Origin: Rhodococcoides kyotonense
Lineage (GTDB): Bacteria; Actinomycetota; Actinomycetes; Mycobacteriales; Mycobacteriaceae
Length of the DNA: 64,000 bases
Reading direction: 5' to 3'
Assembly (NCBI RefSeq): GCF_900188125.1
Contig: NZ_FZOW01000004.1
Coordinates: 310,001 to 374,000 of the forward strand
Made by a program: the position numbers and the translations under genes. The notes beneath the pieces are model-generated. The model saw only the letters and a program-made list of their open reading frames with translations. It was not told the DNA's origin and searched no databases. This document shows positions 18,519 to 26,893 of the stretch, in pieces. Positions within the stretch are counted from its first letter, which is position 1; each line of letters starts with the position of its first letter.

Positions 18519-19931
18519 GTGGCCAAGCTCAAGACGAATTACCGCTGTTCGGCCTGCCAGCACATCGTTGCCAAGTGGGTCGGTCGATGCCCCGAGTGCG
18601 GAGCCTGGGGGTCGATGGACGAAGCCCCGATTCTCGCGCCGGTCGCCAGCCGGCCCGGGGCGTCGGGGCTCGGCGCAGGAAACACCAGATCCGCGACGGC
18701 TGCGATGGTGCCCACTCTCCCCGCGACCGCGCTCACGCAGGTCAGCAGTTCCACCTCCCAGGCCAACTCCACCGGAATCGACGAGTTCGATCGTGTTCTG
18801 GGCGGCGGCCTGGTTCCCGGATCGGTCGTTCTGCTCGCAGGTGAGCCGGGCGTCGGGAAGTCCACCCTCCTTCTCGAGGTCGTGCATCGCTGGGCGCGTA
18901 CCGGCGAAGACCGCCGAGCTCTCTACGTCACGGGTGAGGAATCCGCCGGGCAGGTTCGCCTGCGCGCCGACCGCACCGGCGCGGTCCACGAACGCGTCTT
19001 CCTCGCCGCCGAGTCCGACCTCGCGACCGTGTTCGGTCACGTCGAACAGGTCAAGCCCAGTCTGCTGATCGTCGACTCCGTCCAGACGATGCTCGCTGCC
19101 GACGTCGACGGCGTCATCGGCGGTGTCACCCAGGTCAAGGCCATCACCAGCGCGCTCACCTCGCTCGCGAAGACAACGGGCGTCGCGGTCCTGCTGATCG
19201 GACACGTCACCAAGGACGGCGCCGTCGCAGGCCCTCGTGCGCTCGAACATCTCGTCGACGTCGTGCTCCACTTCGAAGGCGACAAGCACTCCAGTCTGCG
19301 CATGATCCGAGGCATCAAGAACCGCTTCGGCGCATCCGACGAGGTCGGCTGCTTCGAGCTACGCGAAACCGGTATCGAGGGCATCTCGGATCCGTCCGGG
19401 CTGTTTCTGCACCACCGCACCGAGGCGGTCCCCGGCACCGCCGTCACGGTCACGATGGACGGCAAACGTCCGTTGCTGGCCGAACTGCAGGCGCTCGTCG
19501 TCGACACACACATGGCGTCGCCGCGACGAGCGGTCAGCGGCCTCGACTCGGCGCGTGTCGCCATGATCCTCGCTGTCCTCGAACGTAGGGCAGGCATCAA
19601 GGTGTCGACGAAGGAGGTCTACGCCGCGACCGTCGGTGGAATGCGGACGAGCGAACCCGCGGCCGACCTGGCTCTCGCTGCGGCGGTCGCGAGCGCGGTA
19701 CACGACCGGCCTTTGCCGAACGGTGTGGTGTTTCTCGGCGAAGTCGGGCTCGCGGGCGAAGTCCGTCGCGTGTCCGGCCTCGGCCGTCGCCTGGCCGAAG
19801 CCGCACGCCTCGGCTTCACACGCGCCGTCGTCCCCGAACACGACGACACGGTGCCGGCGGGGATGAAGGTCTCCACTGTCGTCAATGTCGGAGAAGCTCT
19901 GAAGCACGTCGACAAGCACCGAAGTCCGTAA
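18519..19931 (+). CDS. radA: DNA repair protein RadA
   Basis: 470 residues. N-terminal zinc finger [18 protein letters not shown] (residues 10-27), RecA-like ATPase with Walker [12 protein letters not shown] near residue 108, the RadA signature KNRFG near residue 267, and a C-terminal Lon-protease-like domain ([13 protein letters not shown]). RadA is a helicase-like protein that extends recombination intermediates. It precedes disA as in most actinobacteria; DisA and RadA are functionally linked. GTG start; a weak -10 (TAGCCT) lies 8 nt upstream. Confidence 0.96.
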   Translation: MAKLKTNYRCSACQHIVAKWVGRCPECGAWGSMDEAPILAPVASRPGASGLGAGNTRSATAAMVPTLPATALTQVSSSTSQANSTGIDEFDRVLGGGLVPGSVVLLAGEPGVGKSTLLLEVVHRWARTGEDRRALYVTGEESAGQVRLRADRTGAVHERVFLAAESDLATVFGHVEQVKPSLLIVDSVQTMLAADVDGVIGGVTQVKAITSALTSLAKTTGVAVLLIGHVTKDGAVAGPRALEHLVDVVLHFEGDKHSSLRMIRGIKNRFGASDEVGCFELRETGIEGISDPSGLFLHHRTEAVPGTAVTVTMDGKRPLLAELQALVVDTHMASPRRAVSGLDSARVAMILAVLERRAGIKVSTKEVYAATVGGMRTSEPAADLALAAAVASAVHDRPLPNGVVFLGEVGLAGEVRRVSGLGRRLAEAARLGFTRAVVPEHDDTVPAGMKVSTVVNVGEALKHVDKHRSP

Positions 19932-20003
19932 GAATGCAGGCCGTATGACGCTGGCGGCGTACCCTCTACCTGCGAGACTGTGACACATAACGAGGGGATG
20001 AAC

Positions 20004-21101
20004 ATGGACGTATCCGCGCGCGAAACCTCTTCATCTCCGGCACTTCGGGACACCATCGCGCGTCTCGCACCCGGAACGGCACTCCGAGACGGCCTCGAGC
20101 GGATCCTGCGGGGCCGCACGGGCGGCTTGATCGTCCTCGGTTACGACGAGGAAGTCGAGGAGATCTGCGACGGCGGATTCGAGTTGGACGTCGAGTTCTC
20201 GCCGACGCGCCTGCGCGAGCTGTCCAAGATGGACGGAGCCGTCGTGCTCTCCACGGACGGAAAGCGAATCGTCCGATCCAATGTGCAACTTGTTCCCGAT
20301 CACAAGATCGCCACCGTCGAATCCGGCACCCGGCATCGCGCCGCCGAGCGGACCGCGATGCAGACCGGCTACCCCGTCGTATCGGTGAGTCAGTCGATGA
20401 GCATCGTGAGCGTCTACGTCGCCGGGGTGCGTCACGTCGTCGAGGGATCGGCGACCATCCTCTCGCGCGCCAATCAGGCCGTCGCGACGCTCGAACGCTA
20501 CAAGGCGCGTCTCGACGAGAACACCCGTCAGCTCTCGGTCGTCGAGATCGAGGACTTCGTGACATTGCGCGACGCGTTGACCGTCGCGCAGAGGCTCGAG
20601 ATGGTGCGTCGCGTATCCGTCGAGATCGAGCAGAACGTCCTCGAACTCGGCACGGACGGAAGGCAATTGGCTCTTCAGCTCGAAGAGCTGCTCGGCGACA
20701 ACGACGCCGACCGTCAGCTCATCGTCCGCGACTACCTCGCCGGAACGGAACCGTCGGAAACGGTGGCCGTCGAGAAGGCACTCGCCGCGCTCGATAAGTT
20801 GACCGACGTCGACCTGCTGGATCTGACGACACTGGCACGCGCCTTCGGCTACCCCGCAACCATCGAGGCACTCGACACCCCGATGAACCCGCGCGGGTAT
20901 CGCGTGCTCACTCGTGTGCCGCGGTTGCAGTTCAGCCAGATCCACCGACTCGTCGGATCGTTCGGAACCCTGCAGGGACTGCTCGCCGCGACTGCCGCCG
21001 ACCTGCAATCGGTCGACGGCATCGGCGGTCTCTGGGCCCGGCACATCCGCGAGGGTCTGTCGCGCCTCGCGGAGGCATCGATCGCGGGTCCGTACGACTA
21101 G
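20004..21101 (+). CDS. disA: DNA integrity scanning diadenylate cyclase DisA
   Basis: 365 residues. Diadenylate cyclase domain with the catalytic DGA (KMDGAVVLS near residue 75) and RHR (GTRHRAAE near residue 108), a long helical linker, and a C-terminal helix-hairpin-helix DNA-binding domain ([19 protein letters not shown]). It makes the second messenger c-di-AMP and slows down at branched DNA. The ATG at 20004 is 6 nt from GAGGGG, while the ATG at 19998 directly abuts it, so 20004 is preferred. Confidence 0.95.
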   Translation: MDVSARETSSSPALRDTIARLAPGTALRDGLERILRGRTGGLIVLGYDEEVEEICDGGFELDVEFSPTRLRELSKMDGAVVLSTDGKRIVRSNVQLVPDHKIATVESGTRHRAAERTAMQTGYPVVSVSQSMSIVSVYVAGVRHVVEGSATILSRANQAVATLERYKARLDENTRQLSVVEIEDFVTLRDALTVAQRLEMVRRVSVEIEQNVLELGTDGRQLALQLEELLGDNDADRQLIVRDYLAGTEPSETVAVEKALAALDKLTDVDLLDLTTLARAFGYPATIEALDTPMNPRGYRVLTRVPRLQFSQIHRLVGSFGTLQGLLAATAADLQSVDGIGGLWARHIREGLSRLAEASIAGPYD

Positions 21102-21108
21102 ACCTACA

Positions 21109-21144
21109 AGGTCATGTTGAACGGCTAGGTCATGTTGAACGGCT
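21109..21144. repeat. 18-bp exact tandem duplication at a gene end
   Basis: AGGTCATGTTGAACGGCT occurs twice head to tail. On the minus strand it duplicates the last sense codons (PFNMT) and the stop of the membrane protein gene, leaving a vestigial second copy after the stop. Confidence 0.9.
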
Positions 21145-21859
21145 CCGGCGAGCTGCGGAGCTCGCCGAGCTGAGCGATCACCTTGTACGAACCGGCGCCC
21201 ACTGGAATGCGCTCTTCGCCGCAGCCGGGAACCGAATTGGTGCCCGACCACTTGACCGTGAAGCCTGCCTGCTCGCCCGGCTTGAACGTTCGCAGATCGG
21301 ACTGTGCGTCGGGGAAGCAATCGGTGTTGGACCAGATGCGCTGATCGTCGAGCGTGTAGACGAGTGCCTGCTGCAGGCCTGCCCCGACGTCGCGCTGGCA
21401 TTCCGCGGAACTGATGTTGGTGATGACGACCGTGAAGCCCGGCTCCTCACCCACGCGGTACGACGGCTTGTCCGGTGTCGCCTTGATCGCGAGGCTCTGG
21501 TCCGCGCACTGGTTCGCCGGAGCAGGCGCGTCTCCCGCGGGAGCGGCCGACGACGTACTCGACGCGGCCGAAGTTCCACCGCTCGATCCGCTACCGCCGG
21601 ATCCGCCTGCCGAACCTCCCCCGGGTCCGCCTCCCGACGAGGCCGACTGAGACGGCGTCGCCGATGCACTCGGTGTCGTGGGCGCCGGTGTCGTCGCGAC
21701 GACTCCGGCCGGCTCTGCTTGCGGAGGGTCGTCGTTTCCGCCACCGAGCGACGAAATGAACCACACGATCAAACCGAGCACGACGACCGCTGCGCCGATG
21801 GCGAGAGCACGGCGACGCCAATAGATTTCGGGAGGCAAGGGCCCGGTTGGTTCCAACAC
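21125..21859 (-). CDS. Membrane-anchored protein with extracytoplasmic domain (Rv3587c-like)
   Basis: 244 residues, function unknown. Short cytoplasmic N-terminus ending EIYWRRR, one membrane segment (ALAIGAAVVVLGLIVWFISS), a Ser/Gly/Thr/Pro-rich linker of about 75 residues, and a C-terminal domain of beta type with four or five Cys (CADQSLAIKATPDK, SSAECQRDVG, SNTDCFPD, VPGCGEERIPVG) that could form disulfides. It takes the position of Rv3587c between disA and the carbonic anhydrase. The GTG at 21859 is preferred because the upstream extension is Arg/Ser-rich and lacks family character. Confidence 0.75.
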   Translation of the reverse strand: MLEPTGPLPPEIYWRRRALAIGAAVVVLGLIVWFISSLGGGNDDPPQAEPAGVVATTPAPTTPSASATPSQSASSGGGPGGGSAGGSGGSGSSGGTSAASSTSSAAPAGDAPAPANQCADQSLAIKATPDKPSYRVGEEPGFTVVITNISSAECQRDVGAGLQQALVYTLDDQRIWSNTDCFPDAQSDLRTFKPGEQAGFTVKWSGTNSVPGCGEERIPVGAGSYKVIAQLGELRSSPEPFNMT

Positions 21860-21935
21860 AGACCAACCGTAATGGCCAGCAGCTACGTATCGAAGAAGCG
21901 CACGCGGCGTGTCGTGCGCCCGATGACGACCGTGG

Positions 21936-22565
21936 TTACGGCTGCTCGCCGATGTCGCCGATGACCTCGCGCAGGATGGCACTGCCGTCGGACAGGTGGT
22001 ACGTCAGTCCGACGATCGCGAGCTCTCCGGCCTCGACCTTCTCGGCGACGACGCGCGACCGCTGCATCAGCTGCTGGCCGGTCTCCTCGACGTGGCGAGC
22101 CTCGATATCGTCGATGCCGGTGTAGCCGTCGCGTCGGGCGGACAGCACCGACGGCGTCACACGCTCGACGAGATCACGGATGTAACCACCGGGGAGATCG
22201 CCCGACTCGAGTGCGTCGACCGTCGCCTTGACGGCGCCACAGCTGTCGTGGCCGAGGATGGCGATGAGCGGAACGCCGAGGACTCCGACGCCGTATTCGA
22301 TCGATCCGAGGACGGACGAGTCGATGACGTGGCCCGCGGTACGGACGACGAACATGTCACCGAGGCCCTGATCGAAGATGATCTCGGCGGCGACGCGCGA
22401 GTCGGCACAACCGAACAGCACTGCACTGGGATGCTGACCGTCGGCGAGCCGAGCGCGATCCTCGATTCCCTGGCTGGGGTGCTGTGATTCGCCTGCGACG
22501 AACCTCTGGTTACCCTCTTTGAGAGACTTCCACGCTGATACGGGATTCGTAGGCACGTCTTTCAT
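21936..22565 (-). CDS. Beta-carbonic anhydrase
   Basis: 209 residues. Zinc ligands lie in FGCADSRVAAE (Cys and the Asp/Arg dyad) and GHDSCGAVKA (His and Cys). It interconverts CO2 and bicarbonate, supplying carboxylases. The position matches Rv3588c (CanB) of M. tuberculosis. Divergent from mutY with 57 bp between the starts. Full length for the family. Confidence 0.94.
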   Translation of the reverse strand: MKDVPTNPVSAWKSLKEGNQRFVAGESQHPSQGIEDRARLADGQHPSAVLFGCADSRVAAEIIFDQGLGDMFVVRTAGHVIDSSVLGSIEYGVGVLGVPLIAILGHDSCGAVKATVDALESGDLPGGYIRDLVERVTPSVLSARRDGYTGIDDIEARHVEETGQQLMQRSRVVAEKVEAGELAIVGLTYHLSDGSAILREVIGDIGEQP

Positions 22566-22622
22566 TGTGCACCGACGCCGTACTACTGGCGAGTCGGGTT
22601 CACCGAGACTTCTAGGAGAGAT

Positions 22623-23531
22623 GTGCCGATCGATACGGTCTCGCTGCTCGGATGGTTCGACACCGAGGAACGCGACCTTCCGTGGCGCCGCCCGGGCGTC
22701 ACGGCCTGGCAGATCCTCATGAGCGAGATCATGTTGCAGCAGACGCCGGTGTCACGCGTCGCGCCGATCTGGCAACAGTGGGTCGAGCGCTGGCCGGTGC
22801 CGTCGAAGATGGCGGCGTCGAGCCAGGCCGAGGTGCTGCGGGCCTGGGGCAAGCTCGGCTATCCCCGTCGCGCGCTGCGGTTGCACGAGTGCGCCGGGGT
22901 GCTCGCGTCAGAGCACGGTGACGTCGTCCCCGACGACGTCGACACGCTGCTCGACCTTCCCGGAATCGGCGCCTACACCGCACGGGCCGTGGCGTGTTTC
23001 GCCTACGGCAGGCGAGTTCCCGTCGTCGACACCAATGTTCGACGCGTCGTCGCGCGTGCTGTCCATGGTGCCGCCGAGCCGGGCAACCCGTCGACGACGC
23101 GGGATCTCGCCGACGTCGAAGCGATCCTCCCGCGAGGGCGCGAGAAGGCAGCGCGGTATTCGGCGGCGTTGATGGAACTCGGTGCGCTGATATGCACGGC
23201 GAAGAATCCCGCGTGCCTGCTGTGCCCGCTTCCGAAGTGCTCGTGGATCGAGGCGGGCAGACCTGCATATTCCGGACCACCGAAGAAGGTGCAGAAATTC
23301 GCAGGCACGGACCGTCAGGTGCGCGGCAAACTGATGTCGGTGCTGCGCGAGAGCGACGGTCCCGTCGAGCGCGCCGAACTCGACGTCGTGTGGCTCACCG
23401 ATCCGGGTCAGCGGGACCGGGCTCTGGACTCGCTGCTCGTGGACGGATTGATCGAGCAGACGGAGTCCGGTCTGTTCGCGCTGGCGGGTGAAGCACAGCT
23501 CAGCGGAGAAAGTCGACCAGCAGCGCGTTGA
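22623..23531 (+). CDS. mutY: A/G-specific adenine DNA glycosylase MutY
   Basis: 302 residues. Helix-hairpin-helix LPGIGAYTARAV near residue 116, catalytic Asp in VVDTNVRRVVARA, QQTPVSRV, and a four-Cys cluster motif CTAKNPACLLCPLPKC near residue 196, spacing C-x6-C-x2-C-x4-C, which is one residue shorter in the last gap than the textbook x5. It removes adenine mispaired with 8-oxoguanine. GTG start with GGAGAG upstream. Its 3' end overlaps the convergent hydrolase gene by 32 bp. Confidence 0.93.
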   Translation: MPIDTVSLLGWFDTEERDLPWRRPGVTAWQILMSEIMLQQTPVSRVAPIWQQWVERWPVPSKMAASSQAEVLRAWGKLGYPRRALRLHECAGVLASEHGDVVPDDVDTLLDLPGIGAYTARAVACFAYGRRVPVVDTNVRRVVARAVHGAAEPGNPSTTRDLADVEAILPRGREKAARYSAALMELGALICTAKNPACLLCPLPKCSWIEAGRPAYSGPPKKVQKFAGTDRQVRGKLMSVLRESDGPVERAELDVVWLTDPGQRDRALDSLLVDGLIEQTESGLFALAGEAQLSGESRPAAR

Positions 23532-24315
23532 CGACGCCGGGACGCTCCAGGTACCCGAAATGCCCTGTGTCCGTGACCTCTTCGTACCGAGCACCCGGAA
23601 TGGATTGCGCTACTTCACGACTGAGGTGGACCGGAATGAGCCGGTCGTCGGCGAATCCGACGACCATCGTCTTCGCGGTGATCCTGCGGTAGGCGGTCAA
23701 ACGCTCCGACCCCGAACGCATGTCGAGACCGATCTGCGCTCGCGTTCCCGCCGTCCGCGAACCACCCGAGTACTCCATGACGGCGAGCCAGTCGCCGATC
23801 GCGGCCTCGTCGCGCAGCGTCGCGGGCGAGAAGTTGTTCATCGCGGTGATCGCGGCACGGTATGTCGCCGGCAGCGTGATTCCGGCGTCGTACAGATCTC
23901 GCTCGCCCTGCGACAGCGCCTTCTGCATCGTCGACGCGCGCCCGTACGTGGCCATCATGACGGCGTGCGACACGAGGTCCGGACGCGCGAGCGCGAGTTC
24001 CTGCGTCACGCGCGCGCCCATCGAGGTCCCGACGACGCGTGCCCGCATGCCGCCGAGGTGTTCGATCAATGCGGCGGTGTCGGCGACGAGGTCGTCGAGC
24101 GCGAAGCCCTCACCGCATTCCGACGAGGGCGCGATGCCACGATTGTCGAACGTGACGACGGTGTACCCGGCCTTCACCAGAGCAGGAACCTGATGCGTCT
24201 TCCACACACGACCTGGGCTGCCGGATCCCATGACCAGCACGACGAGCGGGCCACTGCCTGTGACGTCGTAGTTGATATCGATACCGTTCAGCCTCGCCAG
24301 CGACATTCGCGTCAC
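23500..24315 (-). CDS. Alpha/beta hydrolase
   Basis: 271 residues. Oxyanion region VLVMGSGSPGRVW, nucleophile elbow GTSMGARV with Ser near residue 98, acid in VGFADDRLIPVH and catalytic His in TDTGHFGYL. Substrate unknown; the sequence is of the general esterase/haloperoxidase-like group. It begins inside the stop of the preceding hydrolase gene (GTGA), so the two are co-translated; an ATG at 24306 is an alternative start. Convergent with mutY, overlapping it by 32 bp. Confidence 0.85.
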   Translation of the reverse strand: MTRMSLARLNGIDINYDVTGSGPLVVLVMGSGSPGRVWKTHQVPALVKAGYTVVTFDNRGIAPSSECGEGFALDDLVADTAALIEHLGGMRARVVGTSMGARVTQELALARPDLVSHAVMMATYGRASTMQKALSQGERDLYDAGITLPATYRAAITAMNNFSPATLRDEAAIGDWLAVMEYSGGSRTAGTRAQIGLDMRSGSERLTAYRRITAKTMVVGFADDRLIPVHLSREVAQSIPGARYEEVTDTGHFGYLERPGVVNALLVDFLR

Positions 24316-25049
24316 TGTAGTCGGCCGAGAAACTCCTCCACCGCGCCCCGGTAAGCCTCCGGCTGTTCGTCGTGGACCAGATGCGCCGCACCGGCCACAC
24401 GGACGTAGGTCGACATGGGGTTTCGGCGATGCATCTCCGCCATCTGACCTGCCGGTGTGATCCCGAACTCACCCTCGATCAGCAGGCTCGGTGCACGAAC
24501 GGCGTCCCATTCGTCCCAGAAATGACGGGTGCCCCATTCCTGCGAGATAGCCTCGAACGTCGACACGTCGCCGTGCAGATACAAGCCGTCGTCACGCCGC
24601 TCGAACGAGTCCAGAAAGTACTGTCCCGCAACATCTCCGAAGAATTCCCTGACGGCGTCGTCGCTCTCGAACGGTTGCGGCCACTGCCGAATCATCGCGG
24701 CCCACGCGTCGGCGGTGCGGCCACGGAAATCCGGCGTGATGTCCTCGACGACCACACCCGACACCAGATCCGGCCGCGCCGCCGCCAGACACACTCCGTG
24801 CAGTGATCCCATCGAGTGACCGATCACCACCGAGGGCCCGAGCTGCTCGGCATGACCGATCAGATCAGACACGAACGCTTCGGTGGTCGGCTCCGACGGC
24901 GGTGGCCTGCGGTGACCCGGCGCATCGTAGGTGTGGACGTGCCCGAACTCCCGCAACCACGGAACCTGGCGACGCCACGTGCGGGCACTGCCCATCAGTC
25001 CGTGCAGCAGAAGGATCGACCTGCCCGTTCCACCTTCGTCGTACAGCAC
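24312..25049 (-). CDS. Alpha/beta hydrolase (Rv3591c-like)
   Basis: 245 residues. LLLHGLMGSARTW oxyanion loop, nucleophile elbow VIGHSMGSLHG, and catalytic His in AGAAHLVHDEQP. It holds the position of Rv3591c next to mhuD; substrate unknown. The frame is open further upstream, but the GTG at 25049 is chosen because a -10 (TAAAGT) lies exactly 7 nt before it, which would make a leaderless mRNA divergent from mhuD. Confidence 0.85.
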   Translation of the reverse strand: MLYDEGGTGRSILLLHGLMGSARTWRRQVPWLREFGHVHTYDAPGHRRPPPSEPTTEAFVSDLIGHAEQLGPSVVIGHSMGSLHGVCLAAARPDLVSGVVVEDITPDFRGRTADAWAAMIRQWPQPFESDDAVREFFGDVAGQYFLDSFERRDDGLYLHGDVSTFEAISQEWGTRHFWDEWDAVRAPSLLIEGEFGITPAGQMAEMHRRNPMSTYVRVAGAAHLVHDEQPEAYRGAVEEFLGRLQ

Positions 25050-25056
25050 CTTGCCG

Positions 25057-25073
25057 ACTTTAACGGCTACCCT
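25057..25073. promoter_or_regulatory. Back-to-back -10 elements for the hydrolase gene and mhuD
   Basis: Minus strand TAAAGT (25057-25062) is 7 nt before the hydrolase GTG; plus strand TACCCT (25068-25073) is 6 nt before the mhuD ATG. Both spacings fit leaderless transcripts. The two start codons are only 30 bp apart. Confidence 0.5.
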
Positions 25074-25079
25074 TCGTCC

Positions 25080-25388
25080 ATGGCTGTCGTGAAGATCAAT
25101 GCAATCGAGGTACCCGAAGGCGCAGGCGCCGAACTGGAGAAGCGCTTCGCCGCTCGTGCCGGGGCCGTCGAGAACTCGCCCGGATTTCTCGGATTCCAGC
25201 TCCTGCGCCCGGTCAAGGGTGAGAATCGCTACTTCGTGGTGACGCAATGGGAAACCGAAGAGGCGTTTCAGGAATGGGCGTCGGGACCCGCCAAGGCCGC
25301 ACACGCAGGCGAGCGCGCCAAGCCGGTGTCGAGCGGTGCTTCGCTACTCGAGTTCGAGGTCGTGCTCGACGTCGCCGCGAGTCGCTGA
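25080..25388 (+). CDS. mhuD: Heme-degrading monooxygenase MhuD
   Basis: 102 residues, antibiotic-biosynthesis-monooxygenase (ABM) fold, cytoplasmic dimer. The residues that define MhuD occupy their M. tuberculosis numbers: Asn7, Trp66 and heme-ligand His75. It opens heme to release iron, making mycobilin-type products in mycobacteria. The gene lies in the same place as Rv3592. No iron box is visible before it. Confidence 0.92.
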   Translation: MAVVKINAIEVPEGAGAELEKRFAARAGAVENSPGFLGFQLLRPVKGENRYFVVTQWETEEAFQEWASGPAKAAHAGERAKPVSSGASLLEFEVVLDVAASR

Positions 25389-25394
25389 CGACCC

Positions 25395-26804
25395 CTACCG
25401 AGCAAAGTCGTGGTCGGCGCGCGCGTCGAACACCGAAAAGCCGGACGTACCAGCGTTCTTCGCGGCATACATCGCCGAGTCCGCTTTGCGCAGCAGGTCG
25501 TCCGCGTCGGCCTCGTAGCGTTCGTCCACGGCGATTCCGATACTCGCCGAGACGGTGACGACGTACCCGTCGATCTCGAACGGAAAGGCGAGATCGGCGA
25601 GTATCCGCCTGGCCACCGCCACCGCGTCGGGCCCGCGATGAAGCACGACGAACTCGTCGCCGCCGAATCTCGACACCGTGTCGTCGGGACCTGCTGCGTC
25701 GGCGAGCAATTCGGCCACGAGCCTCAGCGTCGCGTCTCCGACGGCATGTCCGAGGGTGTCGTTGATCGTCTTGAAGTTGTCGAGATCTATCACGAGAAGC
25801 GCTATGGCATACGGGTTTCCGTTCTCGGCGATGTCACGGATGCGTTGGCGCACGAGCACTCGGTTGGGCAAACCCGTCAGCGGATCGTGCAGCGTCCGGC
25901 GCCGTAGCTCGTTCTCCAGATCGTGCCGCCGAACAGCCGCGGAGACGACGCCCGCGACGGTCTGCAGGAATGCGAGTTCACCGTCGTCGAAGTCCGTGGG
26001 ATCGGTGCTGTACACGGCGAGAACACCCCACGGTTCGCCCATCCCGTCGATCACGACGGCGGCTCCACTGTGCACTCCGCGATCGCGCATGAAATCGGTC
26101 GGGAACCGCAACTCGCTGTCTCTGTCCGCGCAGACCACAGCCTCACCGGACAAGAGGGCCGCGGCCGCATGAGAGCTGCGCGACAACGGAATCGGCCCCG
26201 GTGCGCTGTCCGGACCCGAATAGGCCACCGCTCTCAGCTCGGTACGGTCGGGGAATCCGGGTTCGAGGATCACAGCACACTTCATGCCCATCAACGACAA
26301 CGCGGCGGCCGTCGCCCTCCTCATGACCTCGGCAGGACTGGCGGTCAACGCGATACGGCTCAGGTCGGCAACTGCTCGCTGCTCGCGCGCGTGTGCATCC
26401 GCCGCGACGGCGACCTCGACCAGCCGGCGTTCGTGGTCGAAACGGCCACGCAGATCCCGGTACGCCAGCGCGACCATCGCGATCGCTGCATGCCTGCCCG
26501 TCACGACATAGGCCGATACCCACACCGGAATCGCATCATGGGTTCGACAATGCGTGAGCTCGACGTCTCCCGTCCACACACCGCCTGCGAGGGCACGCGC
26601 CACCGGGCCGGTTCGCTGATGGACCGAACCGAAGATCCAATCCGCTGCGCGTGCCGCCTCGTCCATCGTCGCACCCACGAGGTCGACGGCAGCCGAATTC
26701 AGGTACGCCACATGGCCGTCCGATCCCCGCAGACACATCGCGTCGGGGGATCTGTCGGCCGTGGCGGCGAATTCGGCCACCCACTCCTCGACATACGGAT
26801 CCAC
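25395..26804 (-). CDS. PAS-GAF-GGDEF diguanylate cyclase
   Basis: 469 residues. N-terminal PAS domain (about 12-115, SPDAMCLRGSDGHVAYLNSA), GAF domain (about 145-290, SLMGMKCAVILEPG), then a GGDEF domain with an intact catalytic RFGGDEFVVL near residue 385. It should make c-di-GMP from GTP in response to a small ligand or redox cue sensed by PAS/GAF. No upstream RxxD inhibitory site is visible. Soluble. It lies just downstream of the GGDEF-EAL gene on the same strand, so the two may work together. Confidence 0.9.
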   Translation of the reverse strand: MDPYVEEWVAEFAATADRSPDAMCLRGSDGHVAYLNSAAVDLVGATMDEAARAADWIFGSVHQRTGPVARALAGGVWTGDVELTHCRTHDAIPVWVSAYVVTGRHAAIAMVALAYRDLRGRFDHERRLVEVAVAADAHAREQRAVADLSRIALTASPAEVMRRATAAALSLMGMKCAVILEPGFPDRTELRAVAYSGPDSAPGPIPLSRSSHAAAALLSGEAVVCADRDSELRFPTDFMRDRGVHSGAAVVIDGMGEPWGVLAVYSTDPTDFDDGELAFLQTVAGVVSAAVRRHDLENELRRRTLHDPLTGLPNRVLVRQRIRDIAENGNPYAIALLVIDLDNFKTINDTLGHAVGDATLRLVAELLADAAGPDDTVSRFGGDEFVVLHRGPDAVAVARRILADLAFPFEIDGYVVTVSASIGIAVDERYEADADDLLRKADSAMYAAKNAGTSGFSVFDARADHDFAR

Positions 26805-26893
26805 TGTCCTGCACTCCCACTGACCACAGCACTCGAATCCCCCGATGCTTCGTGGTGCGCTCTACTGTTCCACCGCCCGTACGGCGTCGCGTG

